A stretch of 9,043 bases of DNA from Zoogloeaceae bacterium. GTDB lineage: Bacteria; Pseudomonadota; Gammaproteobacteria; Burkholderiales; Rhodocyclaceae. Shown one piece after another: positions 6,355-9,043 of the stretch; within the stretch, counting starts at the first letter, position 1, and every line of letters starts with the position of its first letter. The notes under the pieces are model-generated. The model was not told the origin of the DNA and did not search any database. It worked only from the letters and a program-made list of their open reading frames with translations. The DNA is taken from NCBI GenBank assembly GCA_031281985.1, contig JAITEO010000204.1:1-9043 (forward strand), written 5' to 3'. The translations under genes and the position numbers were made by a program.

Positions 6355-6430
6355 GTAGGAGCGCACTGCGTGCGCCCGCAACCCATCCCCGCCGCGTAAC
6401 GGCCAACGGGCGCGCGCAGCGCGCCCCTAC
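6355..6430. repeat. REPIN-like doublet of inverted REP palindromes
   Basis: Two GTAG-headed imperfect palindromes face each other. The left unit starts GTAGGAGCGCAC at 6355 with stem GCGCAC/GTGCGC (6361-6375). The right unit, read on the minus strand from 6430, starts GTAGGGGCGCGC with a corresponding stem. The units agree at 20 of the first 23 positions. A 5' GTAG followed by a GC-rich palindrome is the hallmark of REP sequences moved by RAYT (TnpA-REP) enzymes, and an inverted pair is the REPIN arrangement. No RAYT gene is in the window, so this would be a non-autonomous copy. Confidence 0.65.
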
Positions 6431-6454
6431 CCGACCGTTCAGCCCGCGCTGGTT

Positions 6455-6547
6455 TTGCGTTGCCTTTACTCCAAAACAGGGCAGGCTTTGCCTGTCCTTT
6501 TTTGCTGATTGAAACCGGCAAAAAGTAGGTTTTCACTTTTTGACGCC
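6455..6547. repeat. Right arm of the 308-bp nested inverted repeat
   Basis: Inverted partner of 6240-6331. It runs TTGCGTTGCCTTTAC, hairpin (6479-6497), GCTGATTGAAACCGGC, then AGTAGGTTTTCACTTTTTG and ACGCC, and ends one base before the fliR stop codon (TAA, 6551-6549). The pentamer TTTAT immediately follows it (6548-6552) and also occurs at 6234-6238 just left of the left arm, a possible target duplication in a T-rich setting. Confidence 0.85.
6479..6503 (+). terminator. Terminator-like hairpin in the right arm
   Basis: Stem GGGCAGGC (6479-6486) / GCCTGTCC (6490-6497) with a TTT loop is followed by six T. The single change from the left arm leaves a G-U wobble in plus-strand RNA but an A-C mismatch in minus-strand RNA, where the T tract is also interrupted. 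It is thus better as a rightward terminator than for fliR. Confidence 0.6.
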
Positions 6548-6548
6548 T

Positions 6549-7328
6549 TTATGGTGGCAGGGCGAAATAGAGCATGGCGCGCAGGCCGTCGTTGAACATC
6601 TGTTCCAGCGGCACGGCGAGGTAGTGGCTCATCACGCCGATGCTGACGAATCCCAGGCAGAGGGTGATGGGAAAGCCGATGGCGAAGAGGTGCAATTGCG
6701 GCGCGACGCGATTCAACACGCCCAGCGCCAGGTTGGTCATCATCATGATCACCACCACCGGCAACGCCAGCAGCATGCCCACGGAGAAAATCCGTCCGCC
6801 CATCTTCGCCAGCAACTCCCAACTGGATGCCGCAAGCGGCGTGGCGCTCACCGGAATGGCGGTAAAACTCTGCGCCAGCACGGAAAAATAAATCAGGTGG
6901 CCGTTCAGGGCGAGAAACAGCAGGGTGGCGATCAGGGTCATGAAATTGGAGAGCACCGAGGTCTGCGAGGTGTTCTGCGGGTCATAGAAGTTGGCAAATC
7001 CCAGCCCCATCTGGAAGGCGATGACCGCCGAACCCATGTCGATGGCGGAAAAGATGATGCGCATGGAAAAGCCCATGCCAATGCCGATCAGGACTTGCTG
7101 CGTCATGATCCACAGCCCCACGCCGGAAGCGGGCGTGACCGCAGGCATGGGCGGCAGGGCGGGGATGAGGGCGATGGTCAGCGATATGCCCAGGATCAGG
7201 CGTATCCGCCGGGGCATGGCGGCGTTGCTCAGGAATGGCGCGGTCGCCGCGACCGCGAGAATGCGCGCCAGCGGATAGAAGAACGCGGCGATCCACTGGT
7301 CGAGCTGGGCGGAAGTGAGCGTAATCAT
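6549..7328 (-). CDS. fliR: Flagellar type III export gate protein FliR
   Basis: This 259-residue inner-membrane protein (typical FliR length about 260) has hydrophobic segments throughout. Family-like regions are the N-terminal RILAVAATAPFLSNAAMPRRIRLILGISL, the FQMGLGFANFYDPQNTSQTSVLSNF stretch in the middle and a NRVAPQLHLFAIGFPI-type motif near the C-terminus. With FliP and FliQ it forms the helical core gate of the flagellar export apparatus. It starts 33 nt after the fliQ stop with only a weak purine-rich site (GTGAAG) upstream. It is the last gene of the cluster; flhB, often the next gene, does not follow. Its stop codon sits directly against the 308-bp palindrome. Confidence 0.96.
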   Translation of the reverse strand: MITLTSAQLDQWIAAFFYPLARILAVAATAPFLSNAAMPRRIRLILGISLTIALIPALPPMPAVTPASGVGLWIMTQQVLIGIGMGFSMRIIFSAIDMGSAVIAFQMGLGFANFYDPQNTSQTSVLSNFMTLIATLLFLALNGHLIYFSVLAQSFTAIPVSATPLAASSWELLAKMGGRIFSVGMLLALPVVVIMMMTNLALGVLNRVAPQLHLFAIGFPITLCLGFVSIGVMSHYLAVPLEQMFNDGLRAMLYFALPP

Positions 7329-7361
7329 GCGGCAACAAAAGACTTCACTGGCCTTTATGCG

Positions 7362-7631
7362 TCACCCAATGACATTCGGGATGCTTTCCAGCATTTTGCG
7401 CATGAAGTCGAGTATGGTCTGCAACATCCACGGCCCGGCCAGGATCAGCATCATGAACACGGCGACCAGTTTGGGAATGAAGGATAGCGTGGCTTCGTTG
7501 ATCTGCGTCGCCGCCTGGAAGAAGCTCACCAGCAGCCCCACCGCCAGCGCCACCAGCAACAGTGGCCCGGCCAGCATGAGGGCGGTTTGCACGGCCTGGC
7601 GGCCAATTTCCATGACGGTGTCGATGTTCAT
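7362..7631 (-). CDS. fliQ: Flagellar type III export gate protein FliQ
   Basis: The 89-residue product equals the usual FliQ length. It has two membrane helices (about 17-38 and 53-73) joined by the conserved loop region [16 protein letters not shown]. FliQ wraps around the FliP-FliR core in the export gate. ATG at 7631 overlaps the fliP stop as ATGA, so translation is probably coupled; this overlap and the exact family length decide the start over longer in-frame alternatives. Confidence 0.96.
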   Translation of the reverse strand: MNIDTVMEIGRQAVQTALMLAGPLLLVALAVGLLVSFFQAATQINEATLSFIPKLVAVFMMLILAGPWMLQTILDFMRKMLESIPNVIG

Positions 7632-8392
7632 GCGGCAAAACTCTTCACCAGCGAGCCGATCAGCAACTGCCAGCCATCCACCAGCACGAACAGCATGATC
7701 TTGAAGGGCAGCGACACCATGACCGGCGACATCATCATCATCCCCATCGACATGAGCAGGCTGGCCACCACCATGTCGATCACCAGGAAGGGGATATAGA
7801 CCACGAAGCCTATCTGGAAGGCGGTCTTCAGTTCGCTGCATACATAGGCCGGAATCAGCACCCGCATCGGCGTGTCATCCGGTTTTTCCAGGCGTTCGAT
7901 GTCGGCCAGGCGCACGAACAGCGCCAGATCCGATTCGCGCGTCTGTTTCAGCATGAACGCCTTGACCGGCACGCTGGCGCGATCCGCCGCCTCCATCACG
8001 TTGATGCTGTTTTCCGAAAGCGGCAGGTAGGCTTCGTTATAGACGCGATCCGCCACCGGCGACATGATGAAAAAGGTGAGGAACAGCGCCAGCCCGACCA
8101 GCACCTGCGTCGGCGGTGCGGTCTGCGTGCCCAGCGCGTGCCGCAGCAGGGAAAAGACGATGATGATGCGGGTGAAGCAGGTCATCATCAGCAGGGCCGC
8201 GGGGATAAAGGAAAGCGCCGTCAGGGTGAGCAGCGTCTGGATGGTGAGCGTGTAGGTGGTGCCGCCATCCGCGTTGGGCGTGGCGCTGAAGGCGGGAATG
8301 CCGCCCGCCGCCTGCGCCAGGACAAGGCAGGGCAACGCGCACAACGCCAGACCCAGGAGCGGGCGCAGAAAGCGCGAGCGATTATTTGTCAT
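7628..8392 (-). CDS. fliP: Flagellar type III export gate protein FliP
   Basis: This 254-residue protein starts with a cleavable signal peptide (about 1-28, LVLAQA), as is usual for FliP. Both family signature regions are present: one around residues 63-110 ([20 protein letters not shown], then [24 protein letters not shown] in sequence), and one at the C-terminus ([20 protein letters not shown] then [13 protein letters not shown]). Five FliP copies form the pore of the export gate. ATG 8392 is preferred over an upstream start at 8431 because it opens directly into the signal peptide. It overlaps the fliO end by 11 nt and the fliQ start by 4 nt. Confidence 0.96.
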   Translation of the reverse strand: MTNNRSRFLRPLLGLALCALPCLVLAQAAGGIPAFSATPNADGGTTYTLTIQTLLTLTALSFIPAALLMMTCFTRIIIVFSLLRHALGTQTAPPTQVLVGLALFLTFFIMSPVADRVYNEAYLPLSENSINVMEAADRASVPVKAFMLKQTRESDLALFVRLADIERLEKPDDTPMRVLIPAYVCSELKTAFQIGFVVYIPFLVIDMVVASLLMSMGMMMMSPVMVSLPFKIMLFVLVDGWQLLIGSLVKSFAA

Positions 8393-8804
8393 GAGGACGC
8401 GTTCTGGCGAATTTTTGCAATACCTGCGCAAACCCTTGCGCCAACGCGTGCGGCGGCAGGTTCTGCGCGTCTTCCAGGGGGATTTCGCTCTTGGGCATGC
8501 GGTGCAGGGTGCGGATCTGCCCCGGCACGATGCCCACCACCAGCAGGGTTTCCCCGGCCTCCACCAGGACGATGCGCTCGCGCGGCCCCAGCGCCACGCC
8601 GCCCAACAGTTTCAGTCCGCCCTGCCCAAACCCCTTGCCGCCCAGGAACTTGCGTCCGAGAAAGGCGAGAAGAAAAAGCAGCGCGATGATGAAGACCAGC
8701 GCCAGCGAAGCCTGGAGCAGCCCCGCCGCCGGAACGTTTTCCCCGGTTTCCGCCGCTTGCGAGAGCGCGGGAAGGGCAAGGAACAGAAAAAGGACAATGC
8801 GCAT
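8382..8804 (-). CDS. fliO: Flagellar biosynthetic protein FliO
   Basis: This 140-residue protein has a probable signal peptide (1-17, ALSQA), one transmembrane helix (about 29-50) followed by GRKFLGG, and a small cytoplasmic domain with [26 protein letters not shown], the best-conserved FliO block. FliO is an assembly factor that stabilises FliP during export-gate formation and is not part of the finished pore. ATG 8804 is chosen because it opens the signal peptide; the upstream ribosome-binding site is poor. It is first in the fliOPQR run here. The usual upstream neighbours fliL, fliM and fliN are not present in the remaining 239 bases. Confidence 0.93.
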   Translation of the reverse strand: MRIVLFLFLALPALSQAAETGENVPAAGLLQASLALVFIIALLFLLAFLGRKFLGGKGFGQGGLKLLGGVALGPRERIVLVEAGETLLVVGIVPGQIRTLHRMPKSEIPLEDAQNLPPHALAQGFAQVLQKFARTRPHDK

Positions 8805-8943
8805 GGGGAAGACGGTAGGAAAAAAGTGCGCCTATCTTACATCAGGGATCGGCGCTCTGGGATCGGCATCGCGGTGAGGAGGACGCAATTAAAAGCGGAG
8901 AATGCTATATCGATAATTCATCCCAGACGCAGCACAGCCAAAC
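8805..8943. other. Non-coding region upstream of fliO
   Basis: No gene or convincing promoter is seen. On the minus strand there is a lone TAAGAT -10-like hexamer without a -35 partner, and GCCGATCC sequences that resemble half of a sigma-28 -10 element but lack a correctly spaced TAAA box. A short palindrome TATCGATA lies at about 8908-8915. Confidence 0.4.
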
Positions 8944-8967
8944 GCCCTCCCCTGACAAGGGGAGGGC
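8944..8967. repeat. Perfect GC-rich hairpin repeat
   Basis: A 10-bp perfect stem GCCCTCCCCT (8944-8953) / AGGGGAGGGC (8958-8967) with a GACA loop. A third, direct AGGGGAGGGG copy follows at 8968-8977. No T tract adjoins the stem, so it is more likely part of an intergenic repeat than a terminator. Confidence 0.7.
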
Positions 8968-8972
8968 AGGGG

Positions 8973-9038
8973 AGGGGTTTGCGGCAGTGGAGCAGGCACC
9001 AAAGTCGGATGCAGACCGAAGCGTCGCAAACCCCCCTC
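8973..9038. repeat. Inverted repeat at the right edge, possibly part of a larger element
   Basis: AGGGGTTTGCG (8973-8983) is mirrored by CGCAAACCCC followed by CCTC (9025-9038), enclosing about 41 bp of non-coding sequence. Together with the 8944-8967 hairpin this looks like one end of a small palindromic intergenic repeat that may continue beyond the window. Confidence 0.5.
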
Positions 9039-9043
9039 AATCC

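Noticed and set aside
6507..6515. GATTGAAAC, the typical 3' end of many CRISPR repeats
   Set aside because: It occurs only in the two inverted arms (with one base missing in the left arm), with no regular spacing, spacers or cas genes; it is part of the palindrome.
6540..7487. Plus-strand frame of 315 codons opposite fliR and fliQ
   Set aside because: His/Gln/Gly-rich antisense of hydrophobic genes; no domain and no ribosome-binding site.
8805..8900. Sigma-28 (FliA) promoter for fliO from GCCGATCC sequences
   Set aside because: No TAAA-type -35 element at the right distance and the -10 is incomplete; fliO is also usually an early or middle gene.

Overview
The window reads as ordinary high-GC chromosome from a Betaproteobacterium. 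The evidence is a KefB/C-like antiporter divergent from a kdsD-kdsC-lptC-lptA operon, two Phasin_2-type polyhydroxyalkanoate granule proteins, and a fliOPQR flagellar export cluster. Genus cannot be settled from this sequence; a Rhodocyclales- or Nitrosomonadales-like host is a guess from gene content.

Layout. Positions 1-1971 (minus) hold a CPA2 monovalent cation:proton antiporter with TrkA-N and TrkA-C domains, still open at the left edge. Its promoter region is shared with the plus-strand operon kdsD (2075-3061), kdsC (3061-3576), lptC (3573-4169) and lptA (4186-4794). kdsD and kdsC make KDO from ribulose-5-phosphate via arabinose-5-phosphate and KDO-8-phosphate; lptC and lptA are periplasmic bridge parts of the machine that carries finished LPS to the outer membrane. 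The usual next gene, lptB, is absent here. Instead a near-consensus sigma-70 promoter with a perfect operator-like palindrome drives a pair of related phasin genes (4968-5525 and 5625-6176), separated by a GC-rich hairpin. On the minus strand at the right, fliO, fliP, fliQ and fliR (8804 down to 6549) encode the membrane gate of the flagellar type III export apparatus, with overlapping or near-overlapping genes.

The convergent gap between phasin 2 and fliR (6177-6548) is the most structured non-coding stretch. It has an intrinsic terminator, then a roughly 308-bp composite palindrome. Two 92-93-bp inverted arms, each with its own terminator-like hairpin, enclose a pair of inverted GTAG-headed palindromes that look like a REPIN (REP doublet). 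A diverged 38-bp piece of the arm end recurs in the kdsD leader at 2014-2051. A second, unrelated palindromic repeat begins near the right edge (8944-9043).

I saw no CRISPR array, tRNA, rRNA, phage gene or transposase, and no new multi-gene system. The items most worth a second look are the nested palindrome, the putative PhaR-type operator before the phasin genes, and the interruption of the lpt cluster.
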